DNA from: Lamellibrachia columna
Lineage: Eukaryota > Annelida > Polychaeta > Sabellida > Siboglinidae
Length of the DNA: 64,000 bases
NCBI GenBank assembly: GCA_963662155.1
Contig: OY759269.1
Span: 23,304,878-23,368,877, forward strand
Reading direction: 5' to 3'
Under the pieces are notes generated by a model. The model did no database searches, was not told where the DNA came from, and saw only the letters and a list, made by a program, of their open reading frames with translations. Shown in pieces: positions 11,773 through 22,019 of the stretch. The first letter of the stretch is position 1, and each line of letters begins with the position of its first letter. The position numbers and the translations under genes were made by a program.

Positions 11773-13089
11773 TCAGAAGTCGCAGATGACGTTGCGGCTC
11801 TTGTCGATTTCCAGCACGGACTCGAATTCGGCGTAGGCTATGACGTTCACGGTGGTCTGCAGCGCATTGCGGAAATGAAGTTCTATGCGCAGGTTGCCAT
11901 TTTGTACCAGATGGAAGCAGGGACCGTCGCACTGGTCGGGGGTCAGGTCAAAACCGAAGAAGGTGTAACCGTCTCGGTAGTCGCTGCGAGTCAGACCGTT
12001 CCCCTCGTCCTGCCAAATCTTACCGGTCGAGGTGAACAGGCTTATGTAGCTCCTGACGAAGAGGTCGTCTTGGAAATTGGGCTGAAAAGGTTTGGAGGGT
12101 ATCTGTCGTCCGTCCACGTACACCGCGTGGAAGCTTATGGTGTTGTTCTTGGCGTGAAACGGATTCTTGTCGTACGCACCGTTGTAAGCGTCGTTATTAA
12201 TGCAGCACAGCACCAGACGTTTCGGCAGAGTGCCGAGGAACAGGTTTTCGTGCGTGTGCGACCGAGCGCCCGCGGGAATGGAGTACACCTTGCAGTCGAC
12301 GGACCGCATCGGATACTTGACCGTGCTCTTCTCGAGAGCCTTGATGTGTGCCATCTGCACGGTGGGATTGAGGGTGGCCTTCTTGACAAACAAGGTGGCA
12401 TTGACGGTGTTGATCCTGTAATCGGGGTGGGGCCCACCAGCCATGAGCGCAAACGCAGCCTTACTGCGCACCAGTCGGATCTTGACATCGACGCCGTTGA
12501 TCAGGAATTTATCTTGCAGAAACAGATCCACGTGTAGACGACCCATCATGTCGACCACTCGACTCCGTACGAAGTTCTCTCGTCGAGCCACGAACCCTGC
12601 GTTAGCCGCGGCTCCGTCGACTAACTCGACGGCATCCATGTGAGCGGCCGTGTCCTTGTGCCACAGCTGACCCGTCAGTTGCGTGACCTTGGCATCGGTA
12701 CCGTAACTCAGCAGCGTCTCGATGTAGGCACGATACGCGTACGTGTTGGTCGATTGGGTCACGAGCGTGACGTTCAGGGAGACGTCGACCTGACCGAACA
12801 GCGAATGCAGCCAGTTATTCACTGGTCCCACGGGGTCGGCCAAGTCGAGATCGTCCCCGTTGGCTCGCGTCACCTTCACCTGCACGTGTAGCATCGTGTT
12901 GGCGAGATCCAGGTAATCGTCTCCCGATCCAGGGATCAGGAATTCTATCGGTCCACCAGAGTCCAGAGAGGCCATGGGTTGATGTTCCACCACGTGGCTG
13001 TCGACGATGCTGTTCTGAGTGGGGGGTACGGTAAAGAGATCCAGCTCGGACTTGACCCCTTCGCACGACTGTTTATGTACGAACGCCAT
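11773..13089 (-). CDS. Polinton major capsid protein (double jelly-roll)
   Basis: An open frame of 438 residues from MAFVHKQSCE; an upstream in-frame start at 13116 adds nine residues. I prefer 13089 because family members start MAFVH and copy 2 agrees. KSELDLFTVPPTQNSIVDSH near the N-terminus, GPIEFLIPGSGDDYLDL and SVDCKVYSIP are characteristic of the protein often annotated as F54H12.2-like, which forms hexon-like trimers of the virion shell. The frame ends in FESVLEIDKSRNVICDF. It is uninterrupted, unlike copy 2, and packed between the PX-like gene and the protease with almost no spacer. Confidence 0.92.
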   Translation of the reverse strand: MAFVHKQSCEGVKSELDLFTVPPTQNSIVDSHVVEHQPMASLDSGGPIEFLIPGSGDDYLDLANTMLHVQVKVTRANGDDLDLADPVGPVNNWLHSLFGQVDVSLNVTLVTQSTNTYAYRAYIETLLSYGTDAKVTQLTGQLWHKDTAAHMDAVELVDGAAANAGFVARRENFVRSRVVDMMGRLHVDLFLQDKFLINGVDVKIRLVRSKAAFALMAGGPHPDYRINTVNATLFVKKATLNPTVQMAHIKALEKSTVKYPMRSVDCKVYSIPAGARSHTHENLFLGTLPKRLVLCCINNDAYNGAYDKNPFHAKNNTISFHAVYVDGRQIPSKPFQPNFQDDLFVRSYISLFTSTGKIWQDEGNGLTRSDYRDGYTFFGFDLTPDQCDGPCFHLVQNGNLRIELHFRNALQTTVNVIAYAEFESVLEIDKSRNVICDF

Positions 13090-13112
13090 CGTTGTCGTCG
13101 AATATGTCGGCC

Positions 13113-13490
13113 TCACGTTTCTTGGGCGTCTGTCTCGTGCGCCGTCTCTTCGCTGTAGTGACTCCTGTCTTCGCGGGTGCGTTTTATACGTTTACGAGGT
13201 CGCACGCCAGGGATCTCAAGGTTACGCAGCATGCTCCTACCAGAGTCCGTAATGCGTCGTTTGGCTGCCGTTTTTATGTTCTGACCAGATAAGACGTCGT
13301 CAGCTATACGAATGCCGGTCTTCAACGCTCCCTTACCCAACGCCACGGCACCTCTCTTGATGAGTGGCATGGCGCTGCGCAGCAGACCGCTGAACAGACT
13401 GCCCAGTCCGTGACCTCGCTGATATTGCGCACCGGCGAAGTAGGGCAGCGCACCACCCGCTTGACGCGCGTAATAGTCGTTGTAATTCAT
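13113..13490 (-). CDS. PX-like basic virion protein
   Basis: 125 residues. The N-terminus MNYNDYYARQAGGALPYFAG is followed by a glycine-rich stretch (GHGLGSLFSGLLRSAMPLIK), then AVALGKGALKTGIRIADDVL, then a very basic tail (RPRKRIKRTR). Small basic proteins of this form, compared with adenovirus core protein X/VI, sit between minor and major capsid genes in Polintons and adintoviruses. A role in packing DNA or disrupting membranes is inference. The gene overlaps the longer major capsid start by four bases and lies two bases from the minor capsid stop. The frame is intact here and broken in copy 2. Confidence 0.75.
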   Translation of the reverse strand: MNYNDYYARQAGGALPYFAGAQYQRGHGLGSLFSGLLRSAMPLIKRGAVALGKGALKTGIRIADDVLSGQNIKTAAKRRITDSGRSMLRNLEIPGVRPRKRIKRTREDRSHYSEETAHETDAQET

Positions 13491-13492
13491 CG

Positions 13493-14394
13493 TCAGAACA
13501 GTCCGGTCCTACGCCGTCGAAAATGAAGTGTTACCGTCACTCTACCGTACTCGAATGGCACGCGCCGTCCGGTGTCGTCTCTTATATCCACCTCTATGGT
13601 CCTGAACTCCTTGCGCAACAGAGGCACGTAGTGAACGTTAGTGAAACGATCGGACACCGTGGCGCCGTGACCTCCGGGAACCGGGAGGCATCGCAACAAC
13701 GGCACGAGACTGTCGCCGACGATGCGAGACTCCACGACGTCCGTGTAGATGTAGATGGTGTCGAACCCTTGATGCATGTTCACCACGGTATTGGCCTCTT
13801 GACGGAAAGAGTACGGGCTATCGGTAGTCTTTGTTTTTTCGGGTGGCGAAGTAACGGTGGCCGACGGCGTGAGACTGAGCTCCGATTTGTTTCCTCTCCT
13901 ACTCTCGGGTGGGTGTACACACGTGTATCCCTATCTCTCGCTGAACTGGTGACAAGTGACGGGTAGAATCCCAAAATGGTACCCATTGCACTCTGGTACG
14001 GCATGCTGAAGTCGGTGCCCGGTGACATGTGCAACGTCATTATCTGAGTGATGGTACTGTAGCTCATTTTAGCCCGCGTCTTATCCGTCCACATGCGTTT
14101 CAGCGCCTTGTTGATGTGGTCCAACAATACGTCAGGACTGCGGTAATACCCAGCAGCGATCTTCGTACTCGGGGCAAGACCCACAGGAGTGCGCTAGTTG
14201 TGGTAGAACCAGGTATCGTCCTCTCGAACGTTGTACCAAGTATGTGGGTACTGGATCTCTGCCAGCCCGCACTCCCTTTCGCCAGTCACCGATATGCGTT
14301 GAGGCAAGTCCGTGATGTAATGGGCCAAGGTGTTATCGGGTTGCACCTTCATGGAAGCGTTGCTAGGTAGCGTCAGATAGAAATCAGTCGCCAT
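13493..14394 (-). pseudogene. Minor capsid (penton-like) protein, stop and frameshift
   Basis: The protein starts MATDFYLTLPSNASMK and continues NTLAHYITDLPQRI and EIQYPHTWYN, typical of the Polinton penton-like single jelly-roll protein that forms the vertices. A TAG at 14194-14196 stops it after 66 residues. The same frame continues with STKIAAGYYRSPDVLLDHIN. A second break between about 13930 and 13790 moves the C-terminal third (FDTIYIYTDVVESRIVGDS to RVTVTLHFRRRR) to another frame. Copy 2 is broken at different points. Confidence 0.85.
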
Positions 14395-14494
14395 TGTCGG
14401 TACAATCCTCTTGCTCTTCCTGCTCCACCTCCTCGTCTATGATGGTGGTGGTGGTGGTGGTGGTGCAGGTCTGTGGTGTGGTGTCTTGTGTCAT
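14384..14494 (-). CDS. Small acidic protein upstream of minor capsid gene
   Basis: A 36-codon frame starts MTQDTTPQTC, has a threonine run, then an acidic stretch (IIDEEVEQEEQED). It overlaps the minor capsid start by eleven bases. It lies about 35 bp after a TATA box. Copy 2 has a recognisable relative at 50503-50739 with the same MT..tT.....IEEE pattern. Conservation of place and start suggests a real peptide; function unknown. Confidence 0.45.
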   Translation of the reverse strand: MTQDTTPQTCTTTTTTTIIDEEVEQEEQEDCTDNGD

Positions 14495-14529
14495 TTCTCG
14501 AATGAAGTGTCGCCATACGCGCGGCTAGT

Positions 14530-14537
14530 CTTTATAG
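14530..14537 (-). promoter_or_regulatory. TATA box for the capsid gene block
   Basis: Minus-strand CTATAAAG lies between the integrase stop and the start of the acidic and minor capsid genes. Copy 2 has CTATAAAA in the same place (50774-50781) with the surrounding ggctagt...agtgga context kept. Confidence 0.6.
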
Positions 14538-14616
14538 TGGAGTGGACGAGTGCCCTGGCATCGATCCAGCTGTTGAATTTGGAGGGATAGCCGAACCATT
14601 TCACCAAAGCCTCCTT

Positions 14617-15600
14617 TCATCTACCTACCTTACGGCGTTGCAGTACCGATTCAACGCGGTACACTCTATCGACGGGTACCGACACCTTCTGCAGCTCCAG
14701 TTCGTAGAAGGTGCCGTCCAGCACTTCGCCGAGATCGTCCCGCAAGCGGTACACGGGTGGATCGGAGGGGTGAACCTCGTGTATCGTGAACATCTCTTCG
14801 CTCCAGTTCGTCTCGTAGCCCTTTTCGAACGTGCCTTTGTACTTGCTGACGCGCACGCGATCCGACACGCACAACTTGGGCACGCCCTTACCGTCGTGGC
14901 CGTACAGACGTTGCCACACCTTTTCTTGATTCTTTGCATTTACCCGTGACGGAGCCATGCCGATGCTGCGGTGGGGGGGGGTGTTGTTATACGATCGCAC
15001 CAAGTCCTGAAGGACGTCGATGTAACGCCACATCTGGTGTTTCTTGAAGTATCGCCACATGCGCGTCTTCAACGTTCTTTTGAATCGTTCCACGATGCTC
15101 GCCTTCGTCTCCGCATTGTGCGTGGAGAAGTGATGGATGCCGTAAGTCTGCAGTAGAGTCTGAACGGATTTATTCAGAAATTCCACTCCTTGATCTGTCT
15201 GCAACGTTTGTGGCCACTCGTTGACGAACGTGGTTTGCAGCGCCGCAGTCAATGACGCTGCGGACTTGTTCTTCATGGGAACACACCAGGCCACTTTCGA
15301 GAAGACGTCGATCACCGTGAGGAGAAAGGTCATACCGTCGTTGTCGTTTTTCAACTTCGTCAAGTCTACGAGATCGGCCTGCCACTGCTGATCCATACCA
15401 CCCACGATGACGCGTCGTCTCTGGAAATGACGTCTCGCTGGTTTGTGTAAGGTGTAGGCGTCCTTTTCCGACAACCATTCCGCGACGATTTTCCGCGGCA
15501 CGCGCGTGACGCGTCGCAGGGCACCGACTCCGTCATAACTGCCTACCCTTTTTGGATCGAAGTAGACCTCCCTCATTGGTTGTTCTCTCCTCCGCGCCAT
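14617..15600 (-). CDS. Polinton integrase (retroviral-type, rve core)
   Basis: About 327 residues from MARRREQPMREVYFDPKRVG. I chose ATG 15600 because it overlaps the preceding stop as TAATG; an upstream start at 15705 adds 35 unlikely residues. The DDE core is complete: D in QWQADLVDL, D in LQTDQGVEF and E in KASIVERFKRTLKTRM. A chromodomain-like tail follows (GTFYELELQKVSVPVDRVYR). It would insert the element DNA with 6-bp duplications, consistent with CACGTG at the ends. The frame is intact. Copy 2 retains only the last 85 or so residues, fused to polymerase. Confidence 0.93.
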   Translation of the reverse strand: MARRREQPMREVYFDPKRVGSYDGVGALRRVTRVPRKIVAEWLSEKDAYTLHKPARRHFQRRRVIVGGMDQQWQADLVDLTKLKNDNDGMTFLLTVIDVFSKVAWCVPMKNKSAASLTAALQTTFVNEWPQTLQTDQGVEFLNKSVQTLLQTYGIHHFSTHNAETKASIVERFKRTLKTRMWRYFKKHQMWRYIDVLQDLVRSYNNTPPHRSIGMAPSRVNAKNQEKVWQRLYGHDGKGVPKLCVSDRVRVSKYKGTFEKGYETNWSEEMFTIHEVHPSDPPVYRLRDDLGEVLDGTFYELELQKVSVPVDRVYRVESVLQRRKVGR

Positions 15601-15761
15601 TAAAAGAGGAGGAGGACCGATGCGTTGACGGGGGCGGTGACGTTGACTCCGGAGTATGAATGCTGACGAATGACGAGGAGCACGCCGACGTATAGTAGGA
15701 CACACGCTATCGCACCCACAACGCTAGCGGTGGAGCAACAACAGTCTAGTAGCGAAACCAT
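15600..15761 (-). CDS. Small membrane protein 2, overlaps integrase start
   Basis: 53 residues from MVSLLDCCCST with one strong hydrophobic span (VVGAIACVLLYVGVLLVI). Its stop and the integrase start share one base (TAATG), and its own start lies inside the end of the preceding small frame. This overlap chain suggests coupled expression. No homologue is recognised; short single-span proteins are common in related viruses. Confidence 0.5.
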   Translation of the reverse strand: MVSLLDCCCSTASVVGAIACVLLYVGVLLVIRQHSYSGVNVTAPVNASVLLLF

Positions 15762-15880
15762 AGTCTGAATAACGCCTGTTGCATAAGAATTTGGGCTATA
15801 CCGTGAGCAATCAAGTAAAGTCCACTGCAAAATATCGCAGCAACGATGGAACGGTACGCGTCCTGTGGATCGGTTGGCAT
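15746..15880 (-). CDS. Small membrane protein 1
   Basis: 44 residues starting MPTDPQDAYRSIVAAIFC with a hydrophobic stretch to about residue 33 and a basic aromatic end (RLWFRY). It starts about 35 bp after a TATA-like box and overlaps the next frame by 16 bases. Function unknown; it could be a chance frame, but hydrophobicity and arrangement argue for a real gene. Confidence 0.4.
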   Translation of the reverse strand: MPTDPQDAYRSIVAAIFCSGLYLIAHGIAQILMQQALFRLWFRY

Positions 15881-15915
15881 GACGAACACTGTGCTACGGA
15901 CACACATCGTACCAC

Positions 15916-15923
15916 CTTATAAG
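15916..15923 (-). promoter_or_regulatory. TATA-like box before small membrane protein 1
   Basis: Minus-strand TTATAAGG about 35 bp upstream of ATG 15880. Confidence 0.4.
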
Positions 15924-15953
15924 TCGTCCCAGCCAGCCAATGACGACAAAGCC

Positions 15954-16697
15954 TTACGTGATTCGGGGGGTGGGGTGGGCATGGAATGTTCCATTCGACG
16001 GCGCTGACGAGCGAGGGGTGTCCAACTTAGTGATCTTCGTGCACTGCCAGCAGCAGCACGAGGAGTAGTAGTAGCTGACCGACGAGAGGGAGTGACCGTC
16101 GTCGTATGCTTTCCTGACGACGTTACCGACCAACTCCATGGGTAGGTTGATGGCACGGAGTTGTCGTGCGAATGGCTGCCAACCCGGCGGATCGGTCTTT
16201 CTCTTACGCAACAGATCATTAACGAGATCCACCACGTTACTTCCGACAACCGGCACGCCCTCGTGTATAAGTTCACCGCGAGCGGTCCACGCGATATCTC
16301 TCTTGAGATGCTCCATCAAACGTCTGGCTTTGGCCTGCATGGTCTTGGGAACGGTGTCCAAAACGGTGGCCTCCTGTCCGCTACTAGGAGCTCGCACTGC
16401 GCCCTCCGGCCCCGGCTCCACCCCCGACCCCGACCCCGTCACCGACTCGTTCACCGTGACCACGCGTATCGGTTCCTTGACGTGTTTATCGGCCATGACG
16501 TTGTACCGCTGCAACACCTGATTTTACAGTGTCACCTTGGTCCCGTCGTCTAGGTCCTTTCTACTGAGGATGGTCTTCATATCGTCATCGAGGGCTTGCA
16601 CCTTCTTACCTAAGGTGTCGGTTGCGGGTGGTGAGGGTGAACGAAGCGTGTCCAACAGTCGCGGGTCCACCAAGGCCATCTTGCGTGTGTGTTCCAT
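15954..16697 (-). pseudogene. Conserved Polinton protein of unknown function, nonsense-interrupted
   Basis: The N-terminal 57 codons (MEHTRKMALVDPRLLDTL ... MKTILSRKDLDD) end at TAA 16524-16526; the same frame then continues with VLQRYNVMADK and the conserved block GSNVVDLVNDLLRKRKTDPP, then GWQPFARQLRAINLPMELVG. This protein pattern is a regular Polinton companion, but I know no assigned activity. The last 40 residues (SSVSYYYSSCCCWQC...) look unlike the family and may come from a further frame change. A single base change would explain the stop. Confidence 0.65.
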
Positions 16698-16701
16698 GTA
16701 T

Positions 16702-17070
16702 CTACCTTTTGAGCAACACCTCTCGGAGCAAGGGTAGAAAGACCGAACTTGCCAACGGTGCTAGGAAGGCCGATAGGAAACCTTCGCTCTGTCCCTCGCC
16801 GACCTGCGGTTGCAGCAAGATGCGTCTTCTCCTGGCAGCTGGCGTTCGTCTCTGAGCCAACTCGCGTAACTTCGTCCTGTATTTACTCAAACGTCGCCTC
16901 TGTAATGAGGTAAATGGAATGTTCTTTTTTAGTATGTTGTAGGCACACTCGGCTAGTGCACACAGCAGATCGGCGTCGGCGTTGGCGATGATGGCCCTTT
17001 TCAGTTTGTTGCTCTTGATTCTGTTCAGAGCCTGTATGCACACAATGTGTCTCTTCACCAGGGCAGACAT
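16702..17070 (-). CDS. Conserved basic Polinton protein
   Basis: 122 residues from MSALVKRHIVCIQALNRIKS. It carries ECAYNILKKNIPFTSLQRRR, then LSKYRTKLRELAQRR, then a polybasic RRRR, and ends in a hydrophobic segment (FLSAFLAPLASSVFLPLLRE). Similar small basic proteins with a C-terminal hydrophobic tail recur in Polintons; the role is not known to me. I chose the internal ATG 17070 because a TATA box lies at about 17106-17112, inside the longer frame. Confidence 0.6.
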   Translation of the reverse strand: MSALVKRHIVCIQALNRIKSNKLKRAIIANADADLLCALAECAYNILKKNIPFTSLQRRRLSKYRTKLRELAQRRTPAARRRRILLQPQVGEGQSEGFLSAFLAPLASSVFLPLLREVLLKR

Positions 17071-17105
17071 GGTGCGAATGAAGAGACTATACACGTACTC
17101 GGTCG

Positions 17106-17112
17106 TTTTATA
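17106..17112 (-). promoter_or_regulatory. TATA box overlapping the ATPase stop
   Basis: Minus-strand TATAAAA about 40 bp upstream of ATG 17070. Confidence 0.45.
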
Positions 17113-17764
17113 CCTTCGGCAAGTACACGTACTGAACACCGTCGTCTGGAAAGATGGCCGTACGCAGACGCATGTCCTCGGGCGTGTCCTGTTTGAGATC
17201 GACCAATAGATAACCGTACGGTACCGCCGTGGCGTCTTTAAAAGCCTCTTGCACGAATTTCATGCGTCCCGGATACAACTGCCGAGCCAAGTGCGACATC
17301 TGCGATGCGTCACGAGGATTCTTGAACACCACCATATACTGAGAATTCAGACTGATGGTACGACTCTCTTTGTTTTTAGGGAACAGGTTATGTACGAGAT
17401 ACAGCACGGACGTGTTCTTGTGGTGACTTTTTTTAGTGAACAAGGTCGTGACCCGTTCGTCCGTTTATGCCATGAGATCGTCTATGACGATGAGATTCCT
17501 CGTTGTCGATTCGAACATGGCCGCCGTCGGTAACCCTTCCTCGAACCGCACGTGGACCAAGTCCGTCGTTGCGTAAGCCTCTTGCCAATCTCCGTAACAC
17601 CACGTGATTTTTTCGGGAGGTGGATCGATCATTGCAGCAGCGTGACGCAACATACGCGTCACGAAAGTACTCTTGCCGCACCCCGTCGGTCCGGCGACGA
17701 TGCACGTGAAGGGATGTTTCCATCGTGCATCCATGATCGTGTATGAAACAAGTGCAGCGTACAT
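17108..17764 (-). pseudogene. Packaging ATPase (FtsK/HerA-type), premature stop
   Basis: Walker A is AGPTGCGKST and Walker B is NLIVIDDLM. Directly after Walker B a TAA at 17465-17467 interrupts the frame, which then resumes as TKKSHHKNTSVLYLVHNLFP, NPRDASQMSHLARQLYPG and YGYLLVDLKQDTPEDMRLRT, all characteristic of the Polinton/adintovirus genome-packaging ATPase. It would pump DNA into the capsid. The start is 17764 (eight bases past the polymerase stop) or 17734. No other lesion is seen, so one substitution separates it from an open frame. Confidence 0.9.
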
Positions 17765-17772
17765 CGCCTTAT

Positions 17773-20675
17773 CTACACGTCCACCGGACCCGTGGTCACC
17801 CCCTCCTCGTGCACCGCGAGTTTGGCGTAAAAGTAGGTGAGGGCAGCCCGTTCCTGCACGTACGTCAACACGGTCGATTTATGCACCCGGAATCCACGGT
17901 TCTTTCCACTTCCGCTCCGACGGTTGGTGAGCACCTCCAGGAACGCATCCTTGTCGATGGTGTTGTGATGTTTGTTCAGTCCTTTGGTGCTGTACTTGTC
18001 GGTGGCTCCGAAACAATAGTACGTCTTGCTATACAACCCCACGAACCCGTCACCGGACCACACGACCTTGAACAGACCCGGTGTCCTCTTGTCGAACCCT
18101 CTGCGCGCCTTACAGCACGCCTCGTCTCCGACCCAAGGTCGATCGGCGAGTCGACAGCGCGCGTACTCGTTCCGATGTTCGTCGCAACAATCGGACGGGA
18201 GCCATTCGGAACGATGTCGGAAATAATGATCTCGTAGTGCTGGGGTCACGAGGTCATCGACGGACTCACCGGCCAAGGCCAAATAGGCACTATCTGTATC
18301 CATCTCGCAGTACTGGAACAGAGGGCGCTCCACGTATCTGTTGTTGAAGTCGTAATAGAACTGCAACATGCGCATCTTGGCGTACGGCAGAACGAAGAAT
18401 CCCACGTGTACGGGCAGGGTGTACTTGACGGTTTTCTTGTTCATCTCTATCTCGTACGCATCGTCGACGACGATGTCGAGTTGTCGGAATCGTTTATCGT
18501 TGACCATGAGCGATGCCGCCTTCTCCGTGCAGTAGCTGACGTCGCGATGTCGGTCAACGTTGGTGATGGTCTTTCCGTAGCCCGAGTTCCCCAGCAACTT
18601 CATGGTGTCCGCGATGATGGTCTTGTCTCGGTGGACGTCTCCCTCGCGTCGGGCCGTGGACACTGCATCGCCAAACCGTCGGAAACACGGAATAGGATCG
18701 TATTCGATGATCTGGTAAACGAGCAGCACATCGAGACCGTGGTCCAGATACCATCGTAGCAGGGGCGTTGCGAGCAGTATCTTATCACCACGATAACTAC
18801 CCACGAGCATGCGCCTTGGAGTCGACATGATGTTGTGCTCTTCGGCGTATCGGCGCATGAACGGACCGAGATCCTCGCGTATCAGACGGATGTTCTTGAA
18901 CACGGGCTGCATCTCGGCAAAGTGCGCGCGCAATTCTTCCGGTACGCAAATGTCGCACTCGATCATGCCGAACACGGTTCATGCACGCACGCCGTTCAGG
19001 ATCTGTTGCGACGTCATCGTCCACCGCACGTGTCGACGTCGGGGAAATGCAGCATCCAGACACTTTCGTACGGTCGGGGCTCATCTCATCTCTTTCCACT
19101 CGCATTCCCACAGCTCGACGACCTTGACAAAGTGACGTAGGTAGGCGGTGGTCTTTAGGGTCTCGTCGAGCATTTGCGCCATGGGTTTCCCGTTGCCGGC
19201 ATTCACCTCTTCTCGAGTGCACGGGCCACCATGGAAAAAACAAACTTGGAACTGATAAGCCGTCTTCGTCTCACTGCACCATCCATCCACCCGATGTTTG
19301 CCTATTCTCTTCTCTCGCCCGTTGATCTGATGTCGTATGGGACGTCCCGTGCGTTCGGATTCCCACGTCAACCATTCTGCAGCCATCTGCGCCGATTCGG
19401 GGCGGAAGTCGTTCTCTACCCGTCGTCGCGTGCACCATCCCATAAGCATGTCTTGCATGAGTGACCACAGGTACAGTGCGTTCGCATCGTATCCGACGAT
19501 CGACCGACACGGACGAGCAGCCTCTCCGTACTCGTTCTGACGTAGCGTGGTGACCCCCTTCTCGTGATAGAGGTGAAAAATGATCGAAGGACCACCGACA
19601 ATGTTATCTTTGATGAGGTCATGCAGATCTTTATTCTTTTTGTTGAAGATGGCAACGTCGTCATGCCATTGTCGCACCAGGCCTCCTGACAACTGGCGTA
19701 ATCCTCGTCTGAAATACCTTCGTTCTTCAGTCGTCTGAAGAAGGCCTCTTTCGGTGGAAAAGCGGTGTCGTCGAGCCTTTCCAGATGGTCCATATACTCG
19801 TACGGGAAATGACCTTTCGTCACCTCGCATCCGTACGCTTTCAGATACTTGTCGTAGCTGAACCCAGGGGCTATGTAGTTGGTCATGTCTAGGAATTTCA
19901 GCTGATCCGTTGAAAGACACATGAACGTGTTGTTGCGTTTGATGACGAAAAATGACCCGATGCCATCGTTCTCTTCTTCTTTCTTTTTGTCCTCTTGCTC
20001 CCTCTCTTCTTTTTCTTCTTCCTCTTCTTGTTCCTCTGTCTTTGCAGTCGACAGGAAGTACGGTATGAGGAACTGTTTGATGGCATTGAGATCATACTTA
20101 CCCGAATAGAACCCGATGACAGGTAACTGATGCATCCATCCATACAGTTGTCTCATCATCGTTTTGTATGGATTGGTTGCCGGTCGAGATTCCTTGTCGG
20201 TGGCTGACCGTGCAGTCTCCTCCTGTTCGTCCCAGTTCGTCAGCGCTTCTGCGAGTTGTTCCAACGCATACTCGTATGAGTCTTTGATCTTGTCGTACGC
20301 GGCGTCACTCATCGATCGCAGGATATCCATCATGGCGCTCACCAACTTGTTGGTGTCTCCATCCGTGACGAGACATTTCACTTACTCGTGTCCGGGCACG
20401 TTGGATGCCACGCTAACGCTCAGCGGGACGTGACGCGCAACCCAGTGAACCTGGTCATTGTCCGACGGAAGTTGTTCGGTGTCGAACCAACACTCAAAGT
20501 CAAAGGTGGCTCGGTACGGATAGTACCGCAACGATTCGGCCACTCGGATGTTCTCGTCGTCCAGCCGTTCGAACACCAATGGAGTCGAATGGTACACGCC
20601 ACTAGGATAGACTCGACGCACACCCCCCGTACACGTGCTCTCGTGTTTGCGTAGCTTCCTCAACGAGTCACTGCA

Positions 20676-20678
<3 letters not shown>
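17773..20678 (-). pseudogene. Protein-primed family B DNA polymerase, multiply broken
   Basis: Exonuclease motifs ATFDFECWFD and GFYSGKYDLNAIKQF lie in the N-terminal half; polymerase motif A region VGYDANALYLWSLMQD, motif B KLLGNSGYGKT and motif C CEMDTDSAYL follow. Lesions: TAA 20382-20384; a deletion of about 180 bp with frame change near 19660 (compared with copy 2); TGA 19081-19083; and TGA 18976-18978. The C-terminal 400 residues are one open frame. The N-terminal zinc-finger-like region (RKLRKHESTC) runs into a (TA)n tract at 20678, so the true N-terminus is lost. It would replicate the element from protein-bound ends. Confidence 0.93.

Positions 20679-20740
<62 letters not shown>
20678..20740. 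repeat. (TA)n tract at the polymerase N-terminus
   Basis: About 31 TA units. The polymerase frame enters it, and the zinc-finger half kept in copy 2 is missing here, so the tract has replaced or split coding sequence. It also supplies TATATAAG on the minus strand. Confidence 0.9.
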
Positions 20741-20747
<7 letters not shown>

Positions 20748-21119
20748 CACGGATAGACTTATATAAATACGATGACGACATGATGGTTTGTGGGATTGTT
20801 ACATCCTCGACAGTGACCACTAGCTTACGATCGGTTATCGACATGCCAGTGGCTAGTATCATGGTTATTAACTTGTGGGCTGTTACACAGCGACAGAGGT
20901 TACATAAATTGATGATGATGATGATGTACTATATAAGTCGTTATGTGTATATATATATATATACATATATAAATTAATGGTTATGTTTGACTAATAATAG
21001 TATTGTGTTGACGACGTCATATACGTGGTGATAACCGACAATCCTTCAGCACGATCCCGAACGTTGGCTGGGAGTACGGGTGCCTCGTCGTAGTACACTT
21101 AATTCTACATAACAGCAAT
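20741..21119. other. Spacer between polymerase and accessory genes
   Basis: No supported gene. It contains a second short (TA)n at 20949-20964, a (GAT)n run near 20913 and a minus-strand TATATAAG at about 20758-20766. Confidence 0.5.
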
Positions 21120-21364
21120 AATACTCATGTTCAACTACTAATACTAATATTCATCTACAGTGGTTATAATGTTCAACTACTACTACTACTACTACTAACT
21201 ACTAACTACTAATGTTCAACTACTACTACTACTACTACTACAACTACTAACTACTAGCTACTAATGTTCAACTACTGAATGTTCAACTACTAACTACTAC
21301 TAACTACTGAATGTTCAACTACTAACTACTACTATCTACAAATGTTCAACTACTGAATGTTCAA
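21120..21364. repeat. Degenerate ACT-rich minisatellite (aatgttcaactacta)
   Basis: The phrase aatgttcaactact recurs about seven times, separated by runs of ACT trinucleotides. It abuts the C-terminus of the acidic accessory gene. Confidence 0.8.
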
Positions 21365-21957
21365 CTACTGCAGACGGCGGATGTTGATGCGTGCATACGA
21401 TTTCATGAGTTCGTGCCATTCCGGCGACATTATAGTTGCTGTGATGGATTCACATATGATCGTCGTCACCTCTTCTAATGTTTGTGGTGATGTTCGCCAC
21501 GTGGTTGTTATGATATTCGACACCGCCTCCTCGATCATGATTTTACACACCTCTATGTTGGTGTGGCTTGTGTTGGTGTGGCTTGTGGAGGGCACCGGAC
21601 TCTCCTCCCTTGTAGAGGACTCCGGTTGGTTGGCGGGTCGGTCTGGTATACGGACTGCTCCGCCGTCAGAAGGACGGTCGAGTCTGGAAACACGTACAAC
21701 GTCGGTGGTGTCGTCTCCTCCTCCTCCTGCTTCGTCGTCTGTGTCAGTGGAGGTGACGCGGGACTAAACTCGAAATCATCGTCATCTTCATCATCATCAT
21801 CCCATGGTAGTGGCACTGCTGCTGGTGGTGACTCGCAGTAGTCATGGGATGATGATGATGATGATGCGGAATCGCCTCGATGTTTCTTCACATCCTCCTC
21901 CTCATTCATCTTCGATACCTGTCGTTTGTAAGCCTTCCGCAGCTGCGTCAGACCATT
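21365..21957 (-). CDS. Acidic accessory gene, 3-prime exon (frameshifted)
   Basis: A splice acceptor tttttgttctatag ends at 21958. The exon starts NGLTQLRKAYKRQVSKMNEE, then has a serine run and a strongly acidic tract (WDDDDEDDDDFEF). The frame stops at 21553, but another frame from the ccacaccaacacaag repeat continues to TAG 21365 with a plausible helical sequence (EVCKIMIEEAVSNIITTTWR ... SYARINIRRLQ). The 15-bp repeat is a likely site of a slippage frameshift. Copy 2 has a homologous exon start (TGLQLIRKEYEGEEED) behind a near-identical acceptor. Function unknown; acidic tracts suggest a nuclear regulator. Confidence 0.55.
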
Positions 21958-22019
21958 CTATAGAACAAAAATACTAATTACATTGCTAATATGATCAAAC
22001 ATATATTTGCACATAGTTC

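Noticed and set aside
11482..12537. 351-codon plus-strand frame
   Set aside because: It is the reverse shadow of the protease and major capsid genes, which have clear family motifs on the minus strand.
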